Shown here: positions 17,107 to 25,726 of the stretch, in pieces
How positions within the stretch are numbered: the first letter of the stretch is position 1
How the letters are laid out: every line of letters begins with the position of its first letter
Assembly: GCA_017445025.1 (NCBI GenBank)
Contig: JAFSVJ010000055.1
Span: forward strand, 1-36,721
Direction of reading: 5' to 3'
DNA length: 36,721 nucleotides
Source of the DNA: Abditibacteriota bacterium
Lineage (GTDB): Bacteria; Armatimonadota; UBA5829
Made by a program: the position numbers and the translations under genes
Notes under the pieces: generated by a model
Databases searched by the model: none
Seen by the model: the letters and a program-made list of their open reading frames with translations, nothing else
Told to the model about the DNA's origin: nothing

Positions 17107-18051
17107 ATGACAAATGAAATTATAAACTTAGATGGTTGGGGCAAATGCCTTAAACTTTCTAATGATGTTGTTGAACTGACAACAACTCTAGATTTAGGTC
17201 CGAGAATTATAGGTTTCAACCTTATAGGAGGAGAAAATATCTTTAATCCCATAGGAAAGGTTGATCCTATTGTCACAGATTTTGGTGACTTCTACACCTA
17301 CGGAGGTCACAGACTATGGCACGCCCCTGAAGGAAAGCCCAGATCCTATGTGACAGATAACGACCCCATTAAATATGAATTAACCGAAACAGGTGCTATC
17401 TTTTATTACAATTATGAAAAAGAAACAGGCATGGACAAGAATTTTGAGATTATTTTGGGAGAAGACGCTTCCTTATACGTAAGGCACACCTTGACCAACC
17501 GTAATATATGGCCCTTAAAATGTGCCTGTTGGGGATTAACCATTATGTCTCCGGGAGGTCGTTTCATTATGCCTCAAGAGCCCTTTATCCCCAATACTAA
17601 AAAGCTCCTCCCGGCTCGTCCCCTGGTCTTGTGGAACTACACCAACATGGCAGATCCCCGTTGGACTTGGGGAAGAAGATTTGTTACCCTCAAAAACGAT
17701 GCCAACATCCTAATCCCCCAAAAAGTGGGATTTATGGACAAATTAGGCTGGGCTTGCTATGAAAAAGAAGGCACAGTCTTTATGAAAAACTTTAATTTCT
17801 ATGAAGATGCCGAATATGTGGATTACGGTTGCAATGTGGAAACCTTTACCAACGGAACCTTCCACGAATTTGAAACGGTAGGACCTATCAAAAACCTTAA
17901 CCAAGGAGAATCTGCAATCTATACAGAAAAATGGACCTTGTTTGCCAATGTTCAACTGCCGGAAGATGAAGACGGAATGGCTGACATACTCTTTAATTTG
18001 GCAGACAAAGCAAAAAAGGCATTTGTTAAAGATATATTAACGGATAATTAG
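17107..18051 (+). CDS. Galactose-mutarotase-like / DUF4380-type protein
   Basis: The start is placed at ATG 17107 (MTNEIINLDGWGKCLKLS), with GAGAGGT six bases upstream; a GTG at 17092 lies before the ribosome binding site. The 314 residues look like a beta-sandwich carbohydrate-binding protein of the aldose 1-epimerase superfamily: LTTTLDLGPRIIGFNLIGG near the start, YTYGGHRLWHAPEGKP (about 65) and a FETVGPIKNLNQGESAIYTEKW end, as in DUF4380 proteins. The family is largely uncharacterised; a role in sugar metabolism is inferred from fold only. Promoter and gene are divergent from pth, and this gene with its downstream neighbour is the only plus-strand block left of dnaA. Confidence 0.65.
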   Translation: MTNEIINLDGWGKCLKLSNDVVELTTTLDLGPRIIGFNLIGGENIFNPIGKVDPIVTDFGDFYTYGGHRLWHAPEGKPRSYVTDNDPIKYELTETGAIFYYNYEKETGMDKNFEIILGEDASLYVRHTLTNRNIWPLKCACWGLTIMSPGGRFIMPQEPFIPNTKKLLPARPLVLWNYTNMADPRWTWGRRFVTLKNDANILIPQKVGFMDKLGWACYEKEGTVFMKNFNFYEDAEYVDYGCNVETFTNGTFHEFETVGPIKNLNQGESAIYTEKWTLFANVQLPEDEDGMADILFNLADKAKKAFVKDILTDN

Positions 18052-18063
18052 AGCTTCATTAAA

Positions 18064-18489
18064 ATGAAAAAACTTTTAGACTGGAAACTTTGTATAATTT
18101 ACACCGTTGTCCTTTGGGCAGTGGCAAATCTCTTTCTCAAAAGAGCAGCCGTTAGCGAGAATGCGGACTGGCGAATCAACACCATGTTTTGGATGATGGG
18201 CGCCCTAATCACCACCCTTATCCTAATTCCCCTGTGGCTTAAAAAATATTTCATTAAGCCCAACAAGGCTATGACCGCTTCCGTGATAGCGGGAGTTATG
18301 TGTTCCGCCGGAATAGGCATCTCCTCCATTTTATACCAATACTTTGACGCCAGCAAAATAGCCCCCATTTTAGGCCTTGCCACTCCTCTCTCCGGCGTGG
18401 TTTGCCTTTTGATTTTCAAAGAAAAACTGACATGGAAAACCGGCTTAGGTTTAGTCTTCGCCTCCCTGTGTGTATATCTGTTAGGATAA
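18064..18489 (+). CDS. Half-size EamA/DMT-family transporter
   Basis: The 141 residues hold about four to five membrane segments, corresponding to a single EamA domain; most family members have two in one chain. The start MKKLLDWKLCIIYTVVLWAVANLFLKRAA and the end APILGLATPLSGVVCLLIFKEKLTW... (with the conserved proline and glutamate of the last helices) fit the small drug/metabolite-transporter group. Such proteins probably act as dimers. The substrate is unknown. It begins 12 nt after the mutarotase-like gene, with no clear ribosome binding site, so translational coupling is possible. Confidence 0.75.
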   Translation: MKKLLDWKLCIIYTVVLWAVANLFLKRAAVSENADWRINTMFWMMGALITTLILIPLWLKKYFIKPNKAMTASVIAGVMCSAGIGISSILYQYFDASKIAPILGLATPLSGVVCLLIFKEKLTWKTGLGLVFASLCVYLLG

Positions 18490-18509
18490 TATTATTTTTC
18501 TTTTAACAA

Positions 18510-18533
18510 AAAACCTCTCAAATGAGAGGTTTT
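18510..18533. terminator. Bidirectional terminator between the EamA gene and rdgB
   Basis: AAAACCTCTCA-AA-TGAGAGGTTTT forms a symmetrical stem, A-rich on one side and T-rich on the other, in the 42-nt gap between convergent genes. It can terminate both transcripts. Confidence 0.9.
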
Positions 18534-19161
18534 ATTTTATCATTTCCAATATTTTTTTTATCTTTCTCATGGCTTGGCCACGGTGGGAAATTTGGTTTTT
18601 TATCTCGGGAGACAGCTCTGCCAAATGCTTATGATACCCGGGCACATAGAAGACCGGGTCAAAACCAAAACCTCTCTCCCCTTTCATTTCCCAAGCAATT
18701 TCCCCTTCCAAAGAGCCTTTACAAGATATAACATGGTCATTTATTATATCAAAATCAAGAGATTGATTGTTCTTTATTTTTTCCACCCATTCACAGGGCA
18801 ACCACAGAGTTGCGCAACACATAAACCGAGCCTTGCGATTTTCTTTATCCTTCATCAAATCCAAAAGCTTTTGACACTTTTCTCTGTCACTTTGGGCAAA
18901 TCTGGCAGAATATATTCCGGGAGCACCATCTAAAGCATCTACACATAATCCGCTGTCATCTGCCACACATGCTAAACCGGTCTGCTCGGCATAACCTGTC
19001 ACTTTTTGACAACTGTTTTCTAAAAATGTAGTCCCGGTTTCCGCCACTTCCTCTATATTTTCAAAGTCTTTTAAGCTTAAAATCTCCAATGGAAGACCTT
19101 TCAAAAGCTCTCTGAATTCTTTTACCTTTCCGGGATTTCCCGTAGCCATAACTATTTTCAT
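18532..19161 (-). CDS. rdgB: XTP/dITP diphosphohydrolase (RdgB/HAM1)
   Basis: This house-cleaning nucleotidase hydrolyses dITP, XTP and similar to monophosphates. The 209 residues have [12 protein letters not shown] (about 5-16), FLENSCQKV (a variant of the usual F-ENA-KA substrate loop), [20 protein letters not shown] (about 65-85), [12 protein letters not shown] and a SHRGQAM end. Its ATG overlaps the rph stop by 4 nt; rph-rdgB is a widespread bacterial pair. Confidence 0.95.
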   Translation of the reverse strand: MKIVMATGNPGKVKEFRELLKGLPLEILSLKDFENIEEVAETGTTFLENSCQKVTGYAEQTGLACVADDSGLCVDALDGAPGIYSARFAQSDREKCQKLLDLMKDKENRKARFMCCATLWLPCEWVEKIKNNQSLDFDIINDHVISCKGSLEGEIAWEMKGERGFGFDPVFYVPGYHKHLAELSPEIKNQISHRGQAMRKIKKILEMIK

Positions 19162-19871
19162 TTTATTTCTTCTTTGATTTGAGATATGATATTTTGAATG
19201 CCTTCACTTGCCAAATCCAAAAGTTTTAAGAATTTCTGTCTTTCCACGGGATAACCTTCGGCAGTAGATTGAACCTCAACTATTTTTCCATCCTCTGACA
19301 TAACCACATTCATGTCCATTTGACAAATGGAATCTTCCTCATAGCAGAGATCCAAAAGTTCCTTTCCCTCCACTATTCCGCAAGATATGGCAGCCACCCA
19401 ACTTGACCATGGATATCTTTCTATCATTCCTTCATCCATAAGACATTTACAAGCGTCATGCAATGCAATGAAAGCACCTGTAATTGAAGCAGTTCTTGTG
19501 CCACCGTCTGCTTGCAAAACATCACAGTCAAGAGTTATGGTTCGCTCTCCGAGAGCGGTTAAATCAAGAGTGCTGCGGAGAGATCTGCCTATGAGCCTTT
19601 GGATCTCCGTGGCTCGCCCGTTGAGTTTACCCTTGGACACATCTCTTTGATTTCGTGTGCCTGTGGCCCGTGGCAACATTTGATACTCTGCTGTCACCCA
19701 GCCCTGTCCCATACCTTTCAAAAAGGGAGGCACCTTGTCTTCAACAGAGGCATTACACAAAACTCTTGTATCCCCCATTTCAATTAACACAGAACCTTCC
19801 GCATATTTTGTCCATTTTCTGGTGATTTTTAAGGGCCTTAACTCTCTGTCCCCTCGTCCGTCTACTCTCAT
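19158..19871 (-). CDS. rph: Ribonuclease PH
   Basis: This phosphate-dependent 3'-5' exonuclease trims tRNA precursors. The 237 residues start [14 protein letters not shown] and carry [39 protein letters not shown] and [16 protein letters not shown], all family hallmarks. GAGGT lies upstream of the ATG. A parS site fills most of the 29-nt gap between trxA and this gene, so ParB loading could influence its expression. Confidence 0.97.
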   Translation of the reverse strand: MRVDGRGDRELRPLKITRKWTKYAEGSVLIEMGDTRVLCNASVEDKVPPFLKGMGQGWVTAEYQMLPRATGTRNQRDVSKGKLNGRATEIQRLIGRSLRSTLDLTALGERTITLDCDVLQADGGTRTASITGAFIALHDACKCLMDEGMIERYPWSSWVAAISCGIVEGKELLDLCYEEDSICQMDMNVVMSEDGKIVEVQSTAEGYPVERQKFLKLLDLASEGIQNIISQIKEEIK

Positions 19872-19882
19872 TTTTACCTCAA

Positions 19883-19898
19883 TGTTTCATGTGAAACA
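19883..19898. promoter_or_regulatory. parS centromere site 1
   Basis: TGTTTCATGTGAAACA matches the Bacillus-type parS consensus (TGTTNCACGTGAAACA) except for one central base (CATGTG for CACGTG). It lies between trxA and rph, about 5.7 kb left of oriC. Confidence 0.92.
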
Positions 19899-19900
19899 TT

Positions 19901-20224
19901 TTATAATGCTTCATCAATTAATGCTTTTACCTTTGGCTCGGGAATTAAACCCACGGAACGATTAACCTCTTCTCCACCTTTGAAAACTATTAAAGTAGGA
20001 ATAGACATAACACCATATTTGGCAGCCACATCACCGTTTTCGTCTATATCCAAAGCCACAACCTTGGCTTTACCTTCATACTCTCCGCTGACTTTTTCAA
20101 TAGTGGGACCTAACATTTTACAGGGGCCGCACCATGTTGCGTTAAAATCTACCAATACAGGAAGAGAACTCTTAATAACCTCTTCTTCAAAGGTTTCACT
20201 TGTCACTTGTTTAACATTTGCCAT
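19901..20224 (-). CDS. trxA: Thioredoxin
   Basis: A 107-residue dithiol reductase with the WCGPC active site (Cys32, Cys35) and the cis-proline loop MSIPTLIVFKGG (about 75). AGGAG lies before the ATG. It follows galK with a 96-nt gap that contains a hairpin. No thioredoxin reductase gene is nearby. Confidence 0.96.
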   Translation of the reverse strand: MANVKQVTSETFEEEVIKSSLPVLVDFNATWCGPCKMLGPTIEKVSGEYEGKAKVVALDIDENGDVAAKYGVMSIPTLIVFKGGEEVNRSVGLIPEPKVKALIDEAL

Positions 20225-20272
20225 TTTTATTTCTCCTAAAAATAATTTTATTTATATACTCTAAACACCTAA

Positions 20273-20319
20273 AACCATAATACCTGTAAAGTTAACTCAC
20301 ATACCTTTATGTTATGGTT
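20273..20319 (-). terminator. Possible terminator/attenuator after galK
   Basis: Directly after the galK stop, AACCATAA pairs with TTATGGTT (outer stem) and TAAAG with CTTTA (inner stem), followed on the minus strand by TT then mixed sequence. The weak T run leaves its strength uncertain; trxA transcription may continue through or start within the gap. Confidence 0.35.
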
Positions 20320-20320
20320 C

Positions 20321-21484
20321 TTATATTTCTCTTGCTCCGTCGGAAGCGGAACATACCCAATATTCACTGTCAAGACCTGTTTTTGCGTCATAATAAGACT
20401 TTGCGGAAGCCTTAAACTCCTCAATCTTATCAGCTGCCACAAGAGCAACACAACAACCACCAAAACCCGCTCCCGCAAGTCTTCCTGAAAGGGCCCCGGG
20501 AGCCTGTCTTGCTGCCTCTACCATAGCTTCCAACTCAGGACAGGACACTTCATAAAAATCTCTTGCACTGTCATGGCTTTGGTTCATAAGCTCTCCAAAT
20601 GCCTTAAAATCACCTCTGTTAAGAGCTTCCACAGAGGCAAGTCCCCTATCGTTTTCGGATATTACATGCTTAGCTCTCTTATATTGAACAAAGGATAATT
20701 TATCCTTATTTTCTTCTAACATTTCTTGGGTAATGTCTCTTAAGTGAGTGATTTTTTTCTGTGGATAAATCTCTTTCAATATATCCACAACCTCAAAACA
20801 CTGGGCTCTTCTCATATCATATTCGGAATCTACAAGTCCTCGCCTTTTTTTTGTGTCACAAACCACAACTTTATACATAGAACAATCCAAAGGCAGTTGT
20901 TTATACTCCAAGGTTCTGCAATCCAAAAACAGGGCGTGGTCTTTTTTACAATTACAAGATGCAAACTGATCCATAATCCCTGTGGCAACTCCTACCATAA
21001 GGTTTTCGGACTTTTTTCCTATTTGAGCCATATCTTCTCCGGAACATTCAAATCCGTAAAGAGCTTGCAAAATCATTCCTGTAGCACTCTCAAGTGCGGC
21101 GGAAGAACTTAAACCGGAACCTATAGGCAAATTAGATTCCAATACCAAATCAGCACCACCAAACTCTGCTCCATACTCCTTTAAATATTTAATAACTCCC
21201 CTGCTGTAATTGGACCACTTTTCATTTTCATCATAGTTGTTATTTTCTATATCAAAGGAAACTTTGCTATCCATATTGCAAGAGTATATGTTTATAATAT
21301 TGTCATTTCTTTTATCCCCGCAGATTATTACATCCATATCCACAGCAATGGGCAAAACAAAACCATCATTATAGTCTGTGTGAATGCCTAACAGATCCAC
21401 TCGTCCGGGACCTACAGCATATTTTTTTGGAACATATCCGTATTTTTCAAGGAATGTTGTTTTAATCAACTCTTTTCTGTCCAC
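20321..21484 (-). CDS. galK: Galactokinase-family GHMP kinase, atypical signature
   Basis: The 387-residue protein starts at GTG 21484, overlapping the parB stop (TAGTG), with AAGGAG 8 nt upstream. It has the three GHMP/galactokinase regions: PGRVDLLGIHTDYNDGFVLP (about 26-45), LPIGSGLSSSAALE (about 120) and AGAGFGGCCVALV (about 350), plus VATGIMDQF with the catalytic Asp. The galactokinase signature normally reads GRxN-I-G-[DE]-H-x-D-Y; here Asn is Asp and the acidic residue, which contacts galactose in known structures (Glu43 in human GALK1), is Ile34. Substrate preference may therefore differ from galactose. No galT/galE is in view; instead the gene is third in a parA-parB operon. Confidence 0.85.
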   Translation of the reverse strand: MDRKELIKTTFLEKYGYVPKKYAVGPGRVDLLGIHTDYNDGFVLPIAVDMDVIICGDKRNDNIINIYSCNMDSKVSFDIENNNYDENEKWSNYSRGVIKYLKEYGAEFGGADLVLESNLPIGSGLSSSAALESATGMILQALYGFECSGEDMAQIGKKSENLMVGVATGIMDQFASCNCKKDHALFLDCRTLEYKQLPLDCSMYKVVVCDTKKRRGLVDSEYDMRRAQCFEVVDILKEIYPQKKITHLRDITQEMLEENKDKLSFVQYKRAKHVISENDRGLASVEALNRGDFKAFGELMNQSHDSARDFYEVSCPELEAMVEAARQAPGALSGRLAGAGFGGCCVALVAADKIEEFKASAKSYYDAKTGLDSEYWVCSASDGAREI

Positions 21485-22350
21485 TATTTTTTCTCCTTTA
21501 AAATACTGATTATAGAATTAAGTTCTTCTTGACTGTCAAAGGGAATGGTGATTTTTCCTTTACCTTCTCTCTCGGAAATCTTTACTTTTACCTTAAAAAA
21601 GCTTGTAAAAAACCTTTTTGCATTGGAAATATAGGGTTGAACCCGAACATATTTTGTGGTCTTTTTGGACTCTTGGCCCTCTTCTTGTGTGGGTTTAAAA
21701 TTCTCCGCCTCTTCTTCCGCACGACGAACACTTAAACCTTTTTCCACAATATAGTTTGCAAATTCCTCTCGTCTGTCTTCGGGAACGGATAAAATAGCTC
21801 TGCCATGACCTTCTGTCAACTCTTTTCTTGTTATCATATCCATAACCGATTGTGGCAAGGTCAAAAGTCTTAAAGTATTGGCAATAGCGGAACGACTTTT
21901 ACCTATAATAAAGGAAAGATTTTCCTGAGTGTAAGCAAACTCATCCATAAGTCTTTTATAACCCATGGCTGTTTCCACTGAATTAATGTCTTCTCTCTGT
22001 ATGTTTTCAATAAGAGCAATTTCTAAACTTTCCTTGTCGTTTAAGACTTTAATATTCACCGGTATGGTCAAAAGTCCCGCTAATTTAGAGGCTCTGAATC
22101 TTCTCTCTCCCGCTATTAATTCATATCTGTTATCCGGCTTTTTCCTCACCAAGATAGGTTGTAAGACGCCGTGTTTTTTTATGTTATTGCTAAGCTCTTG
22201 CAGTTTTTCTTCATCAAAAGTCTTTCTGGGCTGATAGGGATTGGGATCTATGAGATCAAGAGGCAGATTTTCTATAGAATTCTCTTGATTTAAAATATTG
22301 TTTCTTCCTATCAAAGCATTCAGTCCGCTACCTTCGTTAAGCTTTGGCAT
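21484..22350 (-). CDS. parB: Chromosome-partitioning protein ParB
   Basis: ParB is a CTP-dependent clamp that loads at parS and spreads. The 288 residues have the N-terminal LNALIG segment, a CTPase core with PYQPRK, GERRFRAS (81-88) and ENIQRED (115-121), and a helix-turn-helix around YTQENLSFIIGKSRSAIAN (about 137). The C-terminal ~55 residues form the dimerisation domain. The ATG lies inside the parA 3' end (14-nt overlap) behind a GGAGG. Four cognate parS sites are in the window. Confidence 0.97.
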   Translation of the reverse strand: MPKLNEGSGLNALIGRNNILNQENSIENLPLDLIDPNPYQPRKTFDEEKLQELSNNIKKHGVLQPILVRKKPDNRYELIAGERRFRASKLAGLLTIPVNIKVLNDKESLEIALIENIQREDINSVETAMGYKRLMDEFAYTQENLSFIIGKSRSAIANTLRLLTLPQSVMDMITRKELTEGHGRAILSVPEDRREEFANYIVEKGLSVRRAEEEAENFKPTQEEGQESKKTTKYVRVQPYISNAKRFFTSFFKVKVKISEREGKGKITIPFDSQEELNSIISILKEKK

Positions 22351-23104
22351 ATTCTAAAACCTCCATTGTAAAGGCACCGTAAATTTTGGAACTTTTTGCA
22401 TCTTTGTTATATCTAAAAATTGACTTCCCATATTCCGGAGCTTCAGCTAATTTAATATTTCTTGGAATAATAACCGGGGAACATTTGTCTTTAAAGAATT
22501 CTTTTACTTCATTATATATATTTTCACTCAAATTGGTTCTAAAATCAAACATAGTGCAGACAACTTTTGCTATTTCAAGATTGGGATTGAGAGATCTTTT
22601 CACCACATCTATGGTTTGCAAAAGTTGTGCCAAACCTTCAAGAGCATAAAACTCACATTGTATAGGTAAAATGAGATATTTTGAAGCCACAAGAACATTT
22701 AAAGTCATAAGACCTAATGAAGGGGGACAATCAATTACAATAAAATCATAATCATTTTCTATAACGGATAAAGCCACTCTAAGCTTATGTTCACGGGAAA
22801 GCTTTGGCATAAGTTCCACATCGGCACCTGCCAAATCAAGTGTGGCGGGAAGAATATATAAATTATCCTCCTCTGTCTTTAATATAGCCTTTTCCGCAGG
22901 CACATCATCCACAAGCACATTATATATACAATATTCCAAATTACTTTTATCAATACCTACACCTGTAGTGGCATTGCCCTGAGGATCCATATCTACAAGA
23001 AGAGTTTTCTTCCCTGCAATACCAAGGCCTGCAGCAAGGTTAACGGCTGTAGTGGTCTTTCCCACACCACCTTTTTGATTAACAACAGCAAATATTTTAG
23101 CCAT
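22337..23104 (-). CDS. parA: Chromosome-partitioning ATPase ParA/Soj
   Basis: A 255-residue ParA-type ATPase with the deviant Walker A KGGVGKTT (11-18), VDMDPQGNATTG and the DYDFIVIDCPPSLG Walker B region. It works with ParB and parS in origin segregation and, as Soj in Bacillus, also controls DnaA. There is no N-terminal DNA-binding extension, as expected for chromosomal Soj. AAGGAG precedes the ATG. The promoter (23139-23147) lies just downstream of a parS site. Confidence 0.97.
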   Translation of the reverse strand: MAKIFAVVNQKGGVGKTTTAVNLAAGLGIAGKKTLLVDMDPQGNATTGVGIDKSNLEYCIYNVLVDDVPAEKAILKTEEDNLYILPATLDLAGADVELMPKLSREHKLRVALSVIENDYDFIVIDCPPSLGLMTLNVLVASKYLILPIQCEFYALEGLAQLLQTIDVVKRSLNPNLEIAKVVCTMFDFRTNLSENIYNEVKEFFKDKCSPVIIPRNIKLAEAPEYGKSIFRYNKDAKSSKIYGAFTMEVLEYAKA

Positions 23105-23138
23105 TAAAAGCTCCTTATTCTAAGGATTTTACATTATT

Positions 23139-23147
23139 ATTATACCA
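23139..23147 (-). promoter_or_regulatory. parA-parB promoter (extended -10)
   Basis: The minus strand reads TGGTATAAT, a perfect extended -10, with TTACAC about 18 nt upstream. parS 23180-23195 lies right behind the -35, so ParB bound there could autoregulate the operon. Confidence 0.65.
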
Positions 23148-23179
23148 CATATTACAAAAAAAGTGTAATTTTAAAAAAA

Positions 23180-23195
23180 TGTTTCATGTGAAACA
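23180..23195. promoter_or_regulatory. parS centromere site 2
   Basis: TGTTTCATGTGAAACA, identical to site 1, lies upstream of the parA promoter about 2.4 kb left of oriC. Confidence 0.92.
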
Positions 23196-23409
23196 ATGAA
23201 AAAACTTCACATTTGTATTTTTCAACAATTCCTTGATATCTAAAACCTGCTAACCTTTTCAAAAATCTCAATCAAAAAAATATAACCCACCTAATAGCTC
23301 TAAAAATTTAATTTTTAATTAACAAGTTGCAGTTTAACCCACCTATTTTATCATCTTTTTTCTTTTGTCCACTTTTTCACTCGAGTTATTACATAAAGCA
23401 AATAAAAAA

Positions 23410-23431
23410 CTCGGCTGATAAAACAGCCGAG
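23410..23431 (-). terminator. Rho-independent terminator of ndk
   Basis: The stem CTCGGCTG / CAGCCGAG is perfect (8 bp, loop ATAAAA) and is followed on the minus strand by TTTTTTATTTG. Confidence 0.9.
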
Positions 23432-23436
23432 AAAAC

Positions 23437-23465
23437 AAAGGAGGTGATTTTATATGAAATTCTGA
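23437..23465 (+). other. Perfect Shine-Dalgarno with a three-codon ORF
   Basis: AAAGGAGGTGAT (23437-23448) is a 12-nt perfect complement of the usual 16S rRNA 3' tail (ATCACCTCCTTT). Five bases later comes ATG AAA TTC TGA (23454-23465). It is antisense to the ndk 3' untranslated region. It may be a minimal ORF, a chance match, or on the minus strand a copy of the 16S tail sequence; no function can be assigned. Confidence 0.4.
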
Positions 23466-23470
23466 GAAAA

Positions 23471-23881
23471 TCAAATCTCATCTTCATTAAACCAAATTTT
23501 AATCTCTCTTATAACACTTTCCACAGAATCGGATGCGTGAACCAAGTTCTCCGTTTCAAGAAATGCATAATCACCACGAATGGTGCCCGGTTCGGCGTTT
23601 ATAGCTCTGGTAGCACCTAACATTTTTCTTGCTATACCTACAGCATTAATCCCTTCAATTATCATAACAATTACGGGACCGGATGTAAAATATGCCAATA
23701 ATTCTTGAAAAAAAGGTTTATGAGCATGTTCTATATAGTGTTGTTCAACTTGCTCCGGGGTAGGGTTCAATAATTTAATTTTTTTTATTTCAAAGCCCTT
23801 TCTCTCAAATCTTGTTATGATTTCGCCGATTAACTTTCTTTTTAATGTATCGGGCTTTAAAATAATAAGAGTTTTCTCCAT
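23471..23881 (-). CDS. ndk: Nucleoside diphosphate kinase
   Basis: Ndk transfers the gamma phosphate between nucleoside triphosphates and diphosphates through a phosphohistidine. The 136 residues have LKPDTLKRKLIGEIITRFE, the RKMLGATRA loop, IRGDYAF and the active-site NLVHASDS with His115 (the Gly-to-Ala variant is allowed in the family). GGAG lies before the ATG. It is monocistronic, with its own terminator, and divergent from dnaA. Confidence 0.96.
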   Translation of the reverse strand: MEKTLIILKPDTLKRKLIGEIITRFERKGFEIKKIKLLNPTPEQVEQHYIEHAHKPFFQELLAYFTSGPVIVMIIEGINAVGIARKMLGATRAINAEPGTIRGDYAFLETENLVHASDSVESVIREIKIWFNEDEI

Positions 23882-24024
23882 ACATTCTCCATATCCAATA
23901 AATAATAAAAAGCCTATCGCTATAATTTATTGGCTCTGATTAAAAAACTCAATCATATAAATTATACTACAAATTACAACTAATTGCAAATTTTAAAGCC
24001 TCCTAAATTTTTAATTCTTAAAGT

Positions 24025-24053
24025 TTGAAAAAAAAGGTAATTTATGATATAAT
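24025..24053 (+). promoter_or_regulatory. dnaA promoter
   Basis: TTGAAA (24025-24030), a 17-nt spacer and TATAAT (24048-24053) with an extended TGA in front. It lies about 50 nt before the dnaA start. No DnaA box with a full match is seen beside it. Confidence 0.8.
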
Positions 24054-24103
24054 AATAATGCATTATTTTTTATTTTTCAGTTTTTTTATACTTTGGAGTC
24101 ACT

Positions 24104-25459
24104 ATGTTACTTGACCAAACCAAAATTGAGAAGTGTTGGATCGATACTTTAAATCTCTTAAAAGATCTCATTGACGAAGAAAGTTTTAAAAATTATATTG
24201 AACCTATTAAATTTGAGATTGTAGGCGATAGTATTATTTTAACCACTCAAAACGATATTTTTAAAAATATTATTAATAATAATTATATAAATGCTATAAG
24301 GGAATCTTTGCAAAAAAAAGTAGGTTTCCCAATAGATGTCATCTTAAAATCAGAAAAAAGTCTCACAGTTGATGAAGCTCCGAAGCAACCTGCTCCAAAA
24401 CCTACACGTATTAATAAAATAGATGAACTCTCTATGCCTTTAAACGAAGAATTTTGTTTAGACCTCTTTGTTATAGGACCAAACAATCGTTTTGCCGCAG
24501 CTGCCGCAGAAGCTGTAGCCAAAAGTCCGGGAAAAATGTATAATCCCTTATTTATCTATGGTGACTCCGGTTTGGGAAAAACCCACCTTATGCAGTCTAT
24601 AGGTAATAGATTATTGGAATATCGCCCTGAAGCAAAAATATTTTATTCTACAGCTGAATATTTTACATCCCTTTATGTAAACGCCATTACAGAGAAAAAA
24701 ATAGACAGTTTCCGTAAAAGATTAAAGTCCTACGATCTGTTTTTACTTGACGACATTCAATTCTTATTAGGTAAAAACCAGACCATACAGGAATTTTTCC
24801 ACACATTTAATACACTTTTTGAATCTAAAAAGCAAATCGTTTTAACCTCAGACAGACCTCCTAAAGATTTATCCTTAGATGAAAGATATACTTCCAGATT
24901 TGAACAAGGAATGTTTACGGAAATTAAAAAACCTGACTATGAAACCAGACTTGCCATATTACAAGAAAAAGTTAAAAGAGAAAACATGTCTTTCACTAAT
25001 GACATTTTAGAATATTTGGCTACAATTATTACAGATAATATTAGAAAATTACAAGGTGCTTTAACTAATTTAATGGGTAGAGCTTCTCTCTTAAACGAAA
25101 ATATCACCTTAGAATTTGCCAAAGACATTTTATCTGAATATTATAATGAAAACCAAGTTATTATAGACATTAATCGTATTCAAGAGATAACAGCCCAATT
25201 TTACAATGTTTCTATTGCTGATATGATAGGTCAATCCAGAACAAAGGATATAACCTTAGCACGACAAGTTGCCATTTACTTTGCAAGAGAGTTAACAGAA
25301 CTGAGTCTTCCGGCTATCGGTAAAGCCTTTGGAGGAAGAGATCATACCACAGCCCTCCATTCTACAAGAAAAATAGAAGAAAAACTTCAAACAGAACCGG
25401 GCTTTAGGGAACAGATAACCAAACTCTCAGGTTTAATAGTAAACAAAGAAATGGGATAA
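24104..25459 (+). CDS. dnaA: Chromosomal replication initiator DnaA
   Basis: The 451 residues have all four domains: a short N-terminal domain (1-85), a linker with a proline-rich patch (about 92-105), the AAA+ core with Walker A GDSGLGKT (153-160) and Walker B LFLLDDIQF (about 217), and the DNA-binding domain with the signature GRDHTTALHSTRKIE (about 422). The usual F-NFVVGPSNRFA segment reads LDLFVIGPNNRFA. GGAG precedes the ATG. A strong terminator overlaps the stop codon, so dnaA is monocistronic and transcription does not run into the adjacent oriC. Confidence 0.98.
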   Translation: MLLDQTKIEKCWIDTLNLLKDLIDEESFKNYIEPIKFEIVGDSIILTTQNDIFKNIINNNYINAIRESLQKKVGFPIDVILKSEKSLTVDEAPKQPAPKPTRINKIDELSMPLNEEFCLDLFVIGPNNRFAAAAAEAVAKSPGKMYNPLFIYGDSGLGKTHLMQSIGNRLLEYRPEAKIFYSTAEYFTSLYVNAITEKKIDSFRKRLKSYDLFLLDDIQFLLGKNQTIQEFFHTFNTLFESKKQIVLTSDRPPKDLSLDERYTSRFEQGMFTEIKKPDYETRLAILQEKVKRENMSFTNDILEYLATIITDNIRKLQGALTNLMGRASLLNENITLEFAKDILSEYYNENQVIIDINRIQEITAQFYNVSIADMIGQSRTKDITLARQVAIYFARELTELSLPAIGKAFGGRDHTTALHSTRKIEEKLQTEPGFREQITKLSGLIVNKEMG

Positions 25460-25477
25460 ACTCTCATTTCTTTTTTT
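25445..25477 (+). terminator. dnaA Rho-independent terminator
   Basis: AAAGAAATGGGA pairs with TCTCATTTCTTT (12 pairs including one G-T; loop TAAAC), followed by TTTTAT. It begins inside the last dnaA codons. It would shield oriC from dnaA transcription. Confidence 0.85.
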
Positions 25478-25726
25478 ATAATTTTAAACAGGTTATACAC
25501 ATAATTTAAATTTAATAATGAATAACTTGTTAATAAATCTGTTATAAAAAATGTGGAAAACTTTCCCTGTTTATAAGTTATGACTTATTAAATTTTATAA
25601 ACATTATTATCCAAAAGTTTTGCACAAGGAAAATTGTTATATTTATAGTAAAAATATTAAGTTATCCACATTTACACAAAACTAAATATTATAAATATAA
25701 AAATTATATATTTGATTAATTAAATT
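25478..25726. other. Probable replication origin (oriC)
   Basis: This 249-bp gene-free, very AT-rich gap lies between dnaA and recF. DnaA-box matches: TTATACACA (25493-25501), a perfect TTATCCACA (25662-25670), and near matches TTTTCCACA on the minus strand (25552-25560), TTATCCAAA (25607-25615) and TTTACACAA (25671-25679). An almost pure A/T stretch (25680-25726) directly after the last boxes could be the unwinding element. Gene polarity reverses near here and four parS sites surround it. This layout (box cluster followed by AT-rich unwinding region next to dnaA) is common; function is inferred. Confidence 0.82.

Larger units (their letters stand above)
23105..23470. other. 366-bp gap between parA and ndk
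   Basis: This AT-rich region holds the parA promoter, parS site 2, the ndk terminator and a strong plus-strand Shine-Dalgarno with a three-codon ORF, each listed separately. Between about 23200 and 23400 I see no gene and no clear DnaA box. Confidence 0.6.

Noticed and set aside
23471..23881. Defective ndk because the active site reads HASDS, not HGSDS
   Set aside because: Alanine is a known variant at this position in the family; the rest of the active site is intact.
23882..24103. Origin of replication in the ndk-dnaA gap
   Set aside because: AT-rich, but I find no full DnaA-box match there, whereas the dnaA-recF gap has several.
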